Below the pieces are notes generated by a model, which was not told the DNA's origin, ran no database searches, and saw only the letters and a program-made list of their open reading frames with translations. From JAEVLT01 sp964484065 (GTDB taxonomy: Bacteria > Bacillota > Bacilli > Bacillales > Cytobacillaceae): a stretch of 64,000 nt of DNA. Shown piece after piece: positions 1 to 8,322 of the stretch. Each line of letters opens with the position of its first letter. Positions within the stretch are counted from its first letter, which is position 1. The position numbers and the translations under genes were made by a program. The stretch lies in contig CAZAEW010000006.1 of NCBI GenBank assembly GCA_964484065.1, positions 33,606 through 97,605 of the forward strand, written 5' to 3'.

Positions 1-913
1 TTGTATAAAGGGAACGGCCAGGTTTATATTCCTCCAATAATTTCAATGCTGTTTTTTCTACATGGATGGAAAGGTCAAGCCAATGATCCTCACCAATAAA
101 GTCCTGAAGCTTCGATTTTAAGGCCATAGCTCTCGGATCAAGCGTACGGTATACTCTGTGCCCAAACCCCATTAATTTTTCCCCGTGGGCCAGCTTATTG
201 CGAATAACAAATTCAGCGTCCCTCGCTGCATAAATCTCATTTAGCAAATCAATGACTTCTGATGGAGCTCCTCCGTGGAGCGGCCCCTTCATCGTTCCAA
301 TGGCAGTTGTGATAGCAGAAGCGAGATCGGATTCTGTTGAGGCTGTAACACGTGCGGAAAAAGTAGAAGCATTCATTCCATGTTCCATTGTTAAGATCAT
401 GTAGGTTTCCAAGGCGTTTCGATGGGCTTGTGAAGGTACTTCTCCAGTTAACATGTAAAGATAATTTTCAACATGACTCAGATCTTCTCTCGATCCCTTA
501 AAAGGTTTTCCTTCAAGCTGACTTTTTCGAAAAGCAATAATCGTCGGGGTCAAAGCGATTACAGCAATGGCTTGATTGATCGTCGGCTTCCATTGATAAT
601 CAGAAGTCCCCAAAGCGGAAATTGCTGTGCGAATCACGCTCATCATTTCCATATCTTTCGGCAATGACAACAATAACGTCTCAAGGTGTTTAGGAAGTGC
701 CCGATTCGAGATGAGCAGCTGGCTGAATGTGTTCAATTGTTCCTTATTGGGAAAATCCCCGTATAACAATAGATAAGCCGTTTCCTCAAACGTATATTTT
801 TTGGTAATATCCAAAATGTTATAGCCGCGATAAATGAGTTCTCCCTTGCTGCCATCAATATGACTGATTTTTGTTTCTGCCGCAACAATTCCTTTTAATC
901 CTGGGTAAAGCAT
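1..913 (-). CDS. citA: Citrate synthase, C-terminus cut by the window edge
   Basis: Condenses oxaloacetate and acetyl-CoA to citrate, the entry step of the TCA cycle. Read on the minus strand it starts MLYPGLKGIVAAETKIS, with the family pattern SHIDGSKGELIYRGY near residues 16-30. Later come the substrate-binding/catalytic GPLHGGAPSEV and GFGHRVYRTLDPRA segments. About 304 of the usual 365-370 residues are inside the window; the end lies upstream of base 1. The ATG at 913 follows a strong GGAAGGGGAG site. A LysR regulator is transcribed divergently 110 bases away, the arrangement of citA-citR in B. subtilis, so the minor synthase name citA is preferred over citZ. The symbol is inferred from context; the enzyme family itself is clear. 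Confidence 0.93.
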   Translation of the reverse strand, partial: MLYPGLKGIVAAETKISHIDGSKGELIYRGYNILDITKKYTFEETAYLLLYGDFPNKEQLNTFSQLLISNRALPKHLETLLLSLPKDMEMMSVIRTAISALGTSDYQWKPTINQAIAVIALTPTIIAFRKSQLEGKPFKGSREDLSHVENYLYMLTGEVPSQAHRNALETYMILTMEHGMNASTFSARVTASTESDLASAITTAIGTMKGPLHGGAPSEVIDLLNEIYAARDAEFVIRNKLAHGEKLMGFGHRVYRTLDPRAMALKSKLQDFIGEDHWLDLSIHVEKTALKLLEEYKPGRSLYT

Positions 914-1023
914 AAAAATCTCCCCTTCCTTTTTTAAGGATTATTTTATAAAATAAAAATAATTATGAAAATTAATTATTTCTAATTAATATAATTAATA
1001 TATTTAATCGGTAGGTGACTTCT
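914..1023. promoter_or_regulatory. Divergent citA/citR control region with two AT-rich palindromes
   Basis: This 110-base region separates the divergent citrate synthase and LysR genes. It holds a perfect 16-base palindrome TTATTTTATAAAATAA at 941-956 and an inverted repeat with 8-base arms, ATTAATTA-TTTC-TAATTAAT, at 971-990. LysR proteins, including the Bacillus citrate-synthase regulators, bind AT-rich dyads of this kind, so these are candidate operators for the adjacent regulator. The palindromes are seen directly; the operator role is inference. Confidence 0.55.
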
Positions 1024-1902
1024 ATGGAATTAAGCTGGCTAAACACCTTTATTATGGCGGCACAATGTGGGAATTTTCGAAAAACAGCCGAGCTATTATT
1101 CATTTCCCAGCCATCTGTTTCGGTTCATATAAAACAATTAGAACGTGAATTGGGCGTGGAGCTTTTTGAAAGAGATAACCGAAAAGTAAAATTAACGGAA
1201 GAAGGGAAAAGGTATTTAGAGCATGCACGTAAACTAATGGAAGTCTATCAAAATGGAATAGAAGATTTACAGTCTATCAAACAAGGATATTCCACCAAAC
1301 TTTCCCTTGCGATCTCCCCATTGCTTGCAGACACGATCGTTCCGTACATTTTAAAAAAATATTTGAAGCAGCATCCAGAGATTGAGATTTCGGTGAAAAT
1401 CATCGAATCAACCGACATTGAAGCTGCAGTATTAAACGAGGAAGTGGATTTGGGGCTATCCTGTTTAAACACGGTCCATTCTGACTTAATATGTGAACAA
1501 TTATACAATCATAAAGTCGTCTTGGTGACAAGTCATGACGGCATGGATTTTGAATCGGCACTGCCGTTAGATGAAGAGACAGTCCTGACATCCAGTTATC
1601 TCTTTACACATAATCATCATGCTTATTGGGATTATCTTTGCCGGATGGTAAAAAGGAATTTTCCAACCGTCAAAATGATGAAGGTGTCTCAGGTCCATAT
1701 TACAAAAAGATTTATCATGGAAGGATTAGGTGTTTCGTTTTTGCCCGTCTCTACGGTAAGAAGGGAACTGCTAGAGGGGAGAATGCTGGAAGTTCCGTGC
1801 ACCACTTTTGAAATGCCTGAAGCCAATACGTATGGGATTATGAAATATCAGCATCAGAAGCAACGGGATTTTATTTCTTTTTTAGGGAATTACCAACTGT
1901 AA
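1024..1902 (+). CDS. citR: LysR-family regulator, CitR/CcpC type
   Basis: Transcriptional regulator probably acting on the divergent citrate synthase gene. The N-terminal winged HTH (about residues 1-60) carries the LysR pattern NFRKTAELLFISQPSVSVHIKQ followed by LGVELFERD. The rest (about 90-290) is the periplasmic-binding-protein-like effector domain. At about 292 residues it has the usual family length. The ATG at 1024 is preferred over the upstream GTG at 1015 because TAGGTGA at 1012-1018 is correctly spaced only for 1024. Its position back-to-back with citA and its CcpC-like N-terminus suggest citrate- or carbon-responsive repression. Specificity is inferred from context; the family call is firm. 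Confidence 0.87.
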   Translation: MELSWLNTFIMAAQCGNFRKTAELLFISQPSVSVHIKQLERELGVELFERDNRKVKLTEEGKRYLEHARKLMEVYQNGIEDLQSIKQGYSTKLSLAISPLLADTIVPYILKKYLKQHPEIEISVKIIESTDIEAAVLNEEVDLGLSCLNTVHSDLICEQLYNHKVVLVTSHDGMDFESALPLDEETVLTSSYLFTHNHHAYWDYLCRMVKRNFPTVKMMKVSQVHITKRFIMEGLGVSFLPVSTVRRELLEGRMLEVPCTTFEMPEANTYGIMKYQHQKQRDFISFLGNYQL

Positions 1903-2094
1903 AGAACCTGCAAATGTACTTTTGAAATAGGCGCCTTGTTCAGTAACCATAACCTATTCGTATACATAATTTGTTGAAGAGAGTACACGTGGGTTGTAGA
2001 GGTTCGATTCATAAAACTGTAAAACTACTTTCGTCTTACTCTCCTTTCGGGTGCTGGGTATATTTAGTCAAAAAATAAAAAGGGGAGGTAAATC

Positions 2095-2532
2095 ATGCAA
2101 AACTTTCATAATGAATTACAAACCTTAGGTTTGGACCATTACCATACAGGTGAAGTCGTACCCCTTGAACTCCACAGCCACCAAACCATAGAAGATCCAA
2201 GAAGATGCGGCCGATGTGGATTTGGCTGCGGCGGCTTCCGATGCGGAGGTTTTCGATGCGGNNNNNNNNNNNNNNNNNNNNNNNNNNNNNNNNNNNNNNN
2301 NNNNNNNNNNNNNNNNNNNNNNNNNNNNNNNNNNNNNNNNNNNNNNNNNNNNNNNNNNNNNCGATGCGGAGGTTTTCGATGCGGCGGCTTCCGATGCGGG
2401 GGATTTGGCTGTGCAGGACTCGGCTTAGGGCTGGGATTAGGCTTTGGCTTGGGATCATTATCCTGCGGGGGCTGCTATGGCTGTTATGGCTGTTACGGCT
2501 GTTACTATGGCGGCGGAGTAGCTTTTATCTAA
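2095..2532 (+). CDS. TOMM bacteriocin precursor, heterocycloanthracin/sonorensin-like (interrupted by assembly gap)
   Basis: Precursor peptide for a thiazole/oxazole-modified microcin. A leader of about 35 residues (MQNFHNELQTLGLDHYHTGE, then LHSHQTIEDP) has the look of the heterocycloanthracin leader. The core is almost wholly Cys, Gly, Arg and Phe. A first zone repeats RCGGF every five residues, a linker is Gly/Leu-rich (GLGLGLGLGFGLG), and a second zone repeats GCY three times before ending in GGGVAFI. The Cys residues would be the sites turned into thiazoles by the downstream enzymes. A 100-N gap (2262-2361) falls inside the RCGGF zone, so true length and repeat number are unknown. A GGGGAGG site precedes the ATG. 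A terminator follows, so the precursor may be expressed separately from the enzymes. Confidence 0.85.
   Translation: MQNFHNELQTLGLDHYHTGEVVPLELHSHQTIEDPRRCGRCGFGCGGFRCGGFRCXXXXXXXXXXXXXXXXXXXXXXXXXXXXXXXXXXRCGGFRCGGFRCGGFGCAGLGLGLGLGFGLGSLSCGGCYGCYGCYGCYYGGGVAFI
2232..2404 (+). repeat. 15-bp coding tandem repeat (RCGGF units) spanning a 100-N assembly gap
   Basis: Units of the form CGATGCGGNGGNTTN encode Arg-Cys-Gly-Gly-Phe. They appear on both sides of the run of exactly 100 N at 2262-2361, a conventional placeholder for a gap of unknown size. The assembly evidently failed because the repeats are near-identical, so copy number cannot be read here. Confidence 0.85.
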
Positions 2533-2536
2533 AAAG

Positions 2537-2573
2537 AGGTGCCTCTGTATTTTTGCAGGGGCATTTTTTTTCT
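2537..2573 (+). terminator. Rho-independent terminator after the TOMM precursor
   Basis: The stem TGCCTCTG pairs with CAGGGGCA around a short loop and is followed by a run of T. It sits 5 bases after the precursor stop and separates it from the maturation genes. Confidence 0.8.
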
Positions 2574-2688
2574 CCTTTTTCCTCCTCTGAAACCATCACT
2601 AAACGTTCATGTTTTTGGCAATTGTACATATCGGACAAATAAATCAACATAAAATGTGGTGAGAAAATAAAAAAACAGGAGGGAGCGA

Positions 2689-4617
2689 ATGGCAAATTTA
2701 AGTTCGTCCTCACGCTTAAAGGTCAACAGGGATACATGTTTTCTTCCCGAACCCGGGGGAGGAGTTTATTTTAGAAATAACCACAGTTCGTTTCGGATGG
2801 AAGGAAGCACCATTTATCAGTGGGTTGAAAAATTAATGCCGATGTTTGACGGAGAACGGACTATAGGTGAGTTAACAATCGGCTTAACGGAACCCTACCG
2901 TAACAGGGTCTTTGAAATTGGCGGAATTTTGTACAAAAATGGTTTTGTGCAGGATCAAAGTCAAAACAAGGAACATCAGCTAAGTAAGAAAATTTGTGCA
3001 TACTATAATTCACAAATTGAGTTTATTGAAAATTTTACTGATTCTGGTGCGTATAATTTTCAAAAATACAGACAAACAAAGGTACTCGTTATTGGCTCAG
3101 GGTCCATGTTAACCGCAACGGTGTCTTCATTACTGGAATCAGGACTGCCAAAATTCCATCTTATGATTACGGATTCAACTAACAAGGGCAGGATCGAAGA
3201 ATTAACCCAAAATGCCAAAAAAAATGACAATGACGTAGAAATAGGTACAGTACCTGAGGTAAATATCAAGGAACTCAACGGATGGAAAGAAGCAGTCAAT
3301 CCATATGATTGGATTCTTTATGTCTCTGAGAAAGGAAATATAGACGAAGTAAGGAATCTAAATCGGATTTGCAAAAGCGAAAAGAAAGCATTTTTACCAA
3401 TTGTTTGCTTAGAAAGGATTGGACTTGCAGGCCCGCTCGTTACTCCCGAATCAGATAGCTGCTGGGAATCTGCTTGGCGCAGAATTCATCAAACTGCTAT
3501 TTTGGATGATAACAAAAGTCCAGTTTTTTCAAACACAGCCGGTGCGATTTTGGCGAACGTCTGCGTATTTGAATTATTTAAAAAGGTTACGGGAGTAGCG
3601 GGGGAAATTCCCAATACGCAAATGTACCTAATGAACCCGGATACACTCGAAGGCGGATGGATTTCATACTTCAATCATCCGCTTACGGATGCAGAATTTG
3701 AATTTGTTCCGCAAAGAATAACTGATATTGAAAAAATCACCAGCCCTAAAAAAGAAGGCAGGAATTCAAATGGAAATCTCTTTGATTTTTTCAGTCGCAT
3801 CACATCGGCGGAAACAGGAATTTTTCATGTTTGGGAGGAAAAGGATTTAAAGCAGCTCCCGCTTTCACAGTGCATGATTCAAGTTGTTAATCCCTTGTCA
3901 GAAGGGCCGGCGCAAGTTTTACCGGTAAAAATCTGTGCCGGTTTGACACATGATGAAGCCAAGAAAGAAGCCGGATTTGCAGGCATAGAAATGTATGTAT
4001 CAAAATTTATCGGCTCTTCTTTTATTAAAACAGATGAACGTTTTTCAAACAGGCCGCTGGGCATTGGTGCTGGTGAAACCATTGCTGAGGGAGTATGCCG
4101 CGGATTACAGGGTTTTTTAGAAAATGAACTAACAAGAAAAGAGGCTGGTCATCGTCTTCAGATTAAAATTGGAAAGGTAGAGGATCGGCATTGCCGATTT
4201 TTTCTGGAATCTTTAAAAACGATCAATGGAGATCCCACCATTAGTATGGAGGAGGATTTATTCGGTTTTCCAGTGATTAACATCCACTCTGGTAACCGCT
4301 GGTATACAAAAACCGGTTTAAATTTAACATTAGCTTTAAGAAATGCATTAAAGATTGCTCTAATGGATCTTCAAAATCCAACCAATTTTAAGTACAATCA
4401 GGCGTTGAAACCTGCAGTTTTGTTAAAAAAAAGCGATCATGAATTTTTCATACCCTCTTGTGAGGAAAAAACAGCCGCGGATTTGTTAACATCCGCAAGA
4501 GATGAATTAAAGCGAAGGAACACGCAGCTGTTAATCTATGACCTGACAGTCGATCCCTTTATTAAGCAACACCTGTCCGGAGTATATGGTGTGATGCTGC
4601 TGGAGGGAGAAAGCTAA
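2689..4617 (+). CDS. Thiazole-containing bacteriocin maturation protein, ThiF/E1-like
   Basis: A 642-residue protein of the ThiF-like 'putative thiazole-containing bacteriocin maturation protein' family that accompanies heterocycloanthracin loci. An E1-like nucleotide-binding region is visible around residues 124-200: TKVLVIGSGSM (Rossmann-type glycine loop), then SGLPKFHLMITDS. The N-terminal part (about 1-90) resembles a peptide-recognition domain. The family is thought to assist the cyclodehydratase in recognising or activating the precursor; its exact reaction is not settled. The ATG at 2689 follows a strong GGAGGG. The stop overlaps the next start by one base (TAATG), which points to translational coupling with the cyclodehydratase gene. 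Confidence 0.83.
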   Translation: MANLSSSSRLKVNRDTCFLPEPGGGVYFRNNHSSFRMEGSTIYQWVEKLMPMFDGERTIGELTIGLTEPYRNRVFEIGGILYKNGFVQDQSQNKEHQLSKKICAYYNSQIEFIENFTDSGAYNFQKYRQTKVLVIGSGSMLTATVSSLLESGLPKFHLMITDSTNKGRIEELTQNAKKNDNDVEIGTVPEVNIKELNGWKEAVNPYDWILYVSEKGNIDEVRNLNRICKSEKKAFLPIVCLERIGLAGPLVTPESDSCWESAWRRIHQTAILDDNKSPVFSNTAGAILANVCVFELFKKVTGVAGEIPNTQMYLMNPDTLEGGWISYFNHPLTDAEFEFVPQRITDIEKITSPKKEGRNSNGNLFDFFSRITSAETGIFHVWEEKDLKQLPLSQCMIQVVNPLSEGPAQVLPVKICAGLTHDEAKKEAGFAGIEMYVSKFIGSSFIKTDERFSNRPLGIGAGETIAEGVCRGLQGFLENELTRKEAGHRLQIKIGKVEDRHCRFFLESLKTINGDPTISMEEDLFGFPVINIHSGNRWYTKTGLNLTLALRNALKIALMDLQNPTNFKYNQALKPAVLLKKSDHEFFIPSCEEKTAADLLTSARDELKRRNTQLLIYDLTVDPFIKQHLSGVYGVMLLEGES

Positions 4618-4979
4618 TGGGTGGCTATGATATTGTGATTATTGGAGAAGGACTCCTAGCTGATTATGTACATCAGCTATTGTCTGCAGATTTTTACATC
4701 CATAGGGCTCAGCTCTACGAGGAATTGCCAAAAGGATCCCAACTTGCCCTACTTTTACATGATCATTGGAATCCTGCACTTTACCAAAAAGCGAATGAAT
4801 TATTTCGTTCCCAAAGGCTTAACTGGCTTCGTGGTTGTATTTTATTGGGTGAAGGGATTATTGGTCCGCTTGTGCATTTTGATCAGCCTGGATGCTCTCA
4901 ATGTGCTGATGTTCGCCGCTTAATTGCCGGACCTGACCGGCAGGAAACGTGGAATTCGCGCTGGTACAACGGATGGTGA
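4617..4979 (+). pseudogene. TOMM cyclodehydratase N-terminal part (leader-binding domain), truncated by a frameshift
   Basis: The N-terminal 120 residues of what is normally one protein of about 650 residues: a leader-binding/cyclodehydratase partner domain fused to a YcaO domain. It opens GGYDIVIIGEGLLADYV and carries GPLVHFDQPGCSQCADVRRL (about residues 81-100), a CxxC zinc-site segment typical of these proteins. The frame stops at TGA 4977, just ahead of the 10-N gap at 4988-4997. Shifting frame after the TGG at about 4952 gives a plausible continuation, FALVQRMVSQP, up to the gap. A single missing base therefore explains the stop. Sequencing or assembly error is the likelier cause because it abuts a gap, but a real mutation cannot be excluded. 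It overlaps the preceding gene by one base. Confidence 0.72.
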
Positions 4980-4987
4980 GCCAGCCG

Positions 4988-4997
4988 NNNNNNNNNN
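4988..4997. other. 10-N assembly gap inside the cyclodehydratase gene
   Basis: Ten N between CCAGCCG and AAAATCCAATCC. The gap length need not be real: the frame that reads well before the gap (FALVQRMVSQP) and the one that reads well after it (KIQSGKAAAGGVDRSD) differ. Confidence 0.9.
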
Positions 4998-5030
4998 AAA
5001 ATCCAATCCGGTAAGGCTGCTGCCGGCGGC

Positions 5031-6611
5031 GTGGACCGTTCTGATGTGTGGTTATCGCGAAATGGAATGGTGCAGATGGCACTGATCATCAAAAGTGAGG
5101 CCGAGCGGATAATTTCGGAAGACTTTTCCTTCTTAAAAAACAATGTAATTTTGACTAATTTAAGATCATTAACCATTTCCCGCCACAAATTTCTCCCTGA
5201 TCCGTTATGCCCGCATTGTAATAAGTTACCTGCAGACTTAGCAGAGTCAGCAATACTTGAGATTAAATCAAATCCAAAGATAAACATGGATAGTTACCGT
5301 TGCCGCTCAATGGAGGAACTAAAAGGAGTACTGAATAAAGATTATCTGGACTATCGAACCGGAATCATGAATGGCATTATTCCGGATTACTCTTTGCCGT
5401 TTGCTGATGTGATTGTTAATCTGCCCCTATTTGATGGGGATGAAGGGACGGCAGGACGGTCACTTTCCTATGAGACAAGTGAATTAACAGGAATTCTAGA
5501 AGGTTTGGAGAGATATTGCGGAATAGGGCCAAAAGGAAAGAAAACCACGGTACGGAACAGCTACCGCCATTTGGAGAAGATTGCTCTGCATCCTGCAAGG
5601 GTTGGGCTGCATGAAAAAGAACAATACGCAAAAATTCACTTTCCTTTTAAGCCATTTGACCCTGATGCCAAGATGAATTGGGTCTGGGGATACTCTCTTT
5701 TGAAGCAAGAACCCATTCTAGTCCCGGAATTGCTTGCCTATTACAGTCTTGGGTTTGGCGAAGAAGGATTGGTTTACGAAACATCGAACGGGTGTGCTAT
5801 TGGAGGCTGTATAGAGGAAGCCATTTTTCATGGAATCATGGAAGTGGTCGAAAGGGACTCCTTTTTGTTAACGTGGTATGCCCGGCTTCCTCTTCCGCAA
5901 ATTGATCTTAGTACGTTAAAAGATCAAGAATTGCAGCTGATGGTTTCCCGAATTCGTGAAATTGCGGGATACGATCTTTATCTATTTAATTCAACAATGG
6001 AACATGGCATTCCTAGTATTTGGGCGATTGCCAAAAACAGAAAATTCACGGGAATGAATTTGATTTGTGCAGCCGGAGCAGGTCTGGATCCGGTAAAAGC
6101 GGTCAAAAGTGCAATCTTTGAGCTGGCCGGGATGATGCACCGTCATGATGAAAAGCTGGAAAGGAACAAGCAGAAATATAGGAGGATGCTCGATCATCCT
6201 TATGAAGTGCAGACGATGGAGGATCATGGCATGCTTTATGGACTTCCGGAAGCGGAAGAACGTTTGAACTTTTTGCTCGATACTGACCGACCCGTTAGAA
6301 GGTTTGAGGCAGAATTTAAAGCACCTCTCCAAAATCTGGATTTAAAAGACGATCTTGAGGACGTACTTCAGAGATTCAAAAAATTAAATCTTGAAGTAAT
6401 TGTTGTAGATCAGACTTCACCTGTAACAGAGCGGAACGGATTATATTGTGTGAAAGTACTAATTCCCGGCATGCTGCCAATGACATTCGGACACCATTTC
6501 AGTCGGACCGCCGGATTAGACCGCGTCCTTCATGTCCCGGTAACATTGGGTTATACAGCGGTTCCTTTAAACTATGAAAATCTAAATCCGTATCCTCATC
6601 CATTTCCATAA
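5031..6611 (+). CDS. TOMM YcaO/SagD-type cyclodehydratase domain (C-terminal part of a split gene)
   Basis: YcaO enzyme that uses ATP to cyclise Cys/Ser/Thr of the precursor into azolines. The 526 residues include a CPHC pair (about 62-65), then the YcaO core with STE-rich segments: SYETSELTGILEGLERYCGI, YETSNGCAIGGCIEEAIFHG and EVVERDSF, which supply Mg-ATP-binding Glu residues. It ends NPYPHPFP, and a proline-rich PxPxP tail is characteristic of azoline-forming YcaO proteins. The reading frame is open back to the gap at 4997, and that stretch (KIQSGKAAAGGV) looks coding. The ATG at 5031 is therefore probably internal, and the true protein starts at 4617. Flanked by the ThiF-like protein and SagB. 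Confidence 0.85.
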   Translation: MDRSDVWLSRNGMVQMALIIKSEAERIISEDFSFLKNNVILTNLRSLTISRHKFLPDPLCPHCNKLPADLAESAILEIKSNPKINMDSYRCRSMEELKGVLNKDYLDYRTGIMNGIIPDYSLPFADVIVNLPLFDGDEGTAGRSLSYETSELTGILEGLERYCGIGPKGKKTTVRNSYRHLEKIALHPARVGLHEKEQYAKIHFPFKPFDPDAKMNWVWGYSLLKQEPILVPELLAYYSLGFGEEGLVYETSNGCAIGGCIEEAIFHGIMEVVERDSFLLTWYARLPLPQIDLSTLKDQELQLMVSRIREIAGYDLYLFNSTMEHGIPSIWAIAKNRKFTGMNLICAAGAGLDPVKAVKSAIFELAGMMHRHDEKLERNKQKYRRMLDHPYEVQTMEDHGMLYGLPEAEERLNFLLDTDRPVRRFEAEFKAPLQNLDLKDDLEDVLQRFKKLNLEVIVVDQTSPVTERNGLYCVKVLIPGMLPMTFGHHFSRTAGLDRVLHVPVTLGYTAVPLNYENLNPYPHPFP

Positions 6612-6637
6612 TGGAAAAGAAGGGAGGGTAATGTATA

Positions 6638-8206
6638 ATGATGGATACATTTATAGAGAACCTTCATTTTAATATAGAAAAATTATATCCAGAAAATTGG
6701 ATGGTGGACTGGGATGATGCCCCTCTGCCGTTTAAATTATATCAGGATTTACCCGAATTCCAGCTTTCTGCGGAAGTTCCATTATCACTGATGGAACGAA
6801 AATGCCGTGTACAGCCAAATTTAAAGGAAATCGGTCATTTTTTATGGTATGTATATGGGATTACTCAATACTCACAAACAGCAGGATATGAAGGAAAACA
6901 AGGGAATCCGCCGGTTCTGATCCCGTTATTGCGCCGTTTTGTTCCTTCAGGAGGAGCCCTGTATCCAAATGAATTATACGTATATCTGAAATTGGAAGAA
7001 CTGCCTGAAGGAGTCTATCATTATTCGGCAGCCCATCACCGGCTTGTACTGCTGAGAGAGGGGAATTTTGACTCTTTTTTATCGAGAAGCCTCGGAAATC
7101 GTTGTGACATTAGTGATTGTTTTGGAGCTGTATTTATTACAACGGTATTTTGGAAAAATTTTTATAAATATCATAACTTTTCTTATCGCTTACAAGGTCT
7201 TGATACAGGTGTGCTGATTGGCCAATCCCTTAACATGTCAGAACAGATGGGATTTTCCGCAAAGGTATGCTTTCAATTCCTGGATCAAGCCATTAACCAT
7301 TTCCTTGGCATTTCCGAACAGATGGAAAGTGCGTATGCGGTGATTCCGTTATCATCCCACTCCACGTTTAAAGAAGGAGAGAGCAACAATAGCATTTCCG
7401 CAAACTCATTATGCCGGGAACTTCCAGTCCTTGAGTATCGCTCTTATCAACGATCGAAAAAAGTCATCGATTATCCGCTTTTGCGTAAAATCAACAGAGC
7501 CTCTTTATATGAAAACACCCATTCTTTTGTGATGCTTGAAGAGGCACAGAAGTGTGAATCATCGCAAAGCCTAGAAGCCATCATTCTCCCAAATTCAGAG
7601 CCGCCATCTTATGATTTTTCCGAAGTCTGCCAAAAGCGCCATTCACCTGAAACAGACTTTAAGCTGGGAAAAGTAAGACAAATAGAATTATCCACACTGT
7701 TGAAGGAGAGTTTATCTTCAAATTATCAAAATGACCTTGATAATGGCATGAATAAAGTAGAATCACGCCTTGAGGTGTATAGCTGTCTATTTCAAGTAGA
7801 TGGAATTCCAAATGGGGCCTACCGATATGACAAGTGTTCTCACTCTTTGCAGAAAGTCTCTTCAGGGGACTTTCGGAGAGAATTGCAATCCGCCCTAACA
7901 ATCGAAAATGTGAATTTTTTTCAAGTTCCTGTCTGCCTTCATGTCGTTGGTGGTAAGACCCATTATTATAAGGAACTTGGATATCGAGGCTACCGGATCC
8001 AGCAAATGGAGGCTGGAATTCTAGTCCAAAAGATTTTGTTAACAGCACAAGCATTAGGTTTGGGAGGCCATCCGTTATTGGGATTTGATGCGATGTCTTG
8101 TGATCAGCTATACAAAATTGATGCGAAAGGAAAAACTTGTTTAATCCAAATCCCCGTAGGGCCGTACCGTCCCCGTGCCTGGCTAAAGGGGAGTTTACAT
8201 TGTTAA
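6638..8206 (+). CDS. SagB-type azoline dehydrogenase, duplicated nitroreductase fold
   Basis: FMN-dependent dehydrogenase that oxidises azolines made by the YcaO enzyme to thiazoles and oxazoles. At 522 residues it holds two nitroreductase-like halves, as in the two-domain SagB proteins of Bacillus TOMM loci. The first half (about 60-260) carries RRFVPSGGALYPNELYVYL and a segment GVYHYSAAHHRLVLL. The second (about 350-520) carries GAYRYDKCSHSLQKV and ends QIPVGPYRPRAWLKG. The first half keeps the SGG/YP flavin-site pattern better than the second. AGGGAGG lies 10 bases before the ATG. It is the last recognisable gene of the cluster; no transporter or immunity gene follows. Confidence 0.85.
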   Translation: MMDTFIENLHFNIEKLYPENWMVDWDDAPLPFKLYQDLPEFQLSAEVPLSLMERKCRVQPNLKEIGHFLWYVYGITQYSQTAGYEGKQGNPPVLIPLLRRFVPSGGALYPNELYVYLKLEELPEGVYHYSAAHHRLVLLREGNFDSFLSRSLGNRCDISDCFGAVFITTVFWKNFYKYHNFSYRLQGLDTGVLIGQSLNMSEQMGFSAKVCFQFLDQAINHFLGISEQMESAYAVIPLSSHSTFKEGESNNSISANSLCRELPVLEYRSYQRSKKVIDYPLLRKINRASLYENTHSFVMLEEAQKCESSQSLEAIILPNSEPPSYDFSEVCQKRHSPETDFKLGKVRQIELSTLLKESLSSNYQNDLDNGMNKVESRLEVYSCLFQVDGIPNGAYRYDKCSHSLQKVSSGDFRRELQSALTIENVNFFQVPVCLHVVGGKTHYYKELGYRGYRIQQMEAGILVQKILLTAQALGLGGHPLLGFDAMSCDQLYKIDAKGKTCLIQIPVGPYRPRAWLKGSLHC

Positions 8207-8322
8207 AAAAGATTTGTTCCTAGACCGCGTTTTCTGCAATCCTTGTTTTTTTGATAAAAAAAACGCTAAAATAGAATAGGATTATTATTAAATATGACAA
8301 TAAAATAAAGTAGGGAATTAGA

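Noticed and set aside
2093..2458. Antisense open frame across the TOMM precursor
   Set aside because: It is a by-product of the 15-bp repeat, has no start signals and runs through the N gap.
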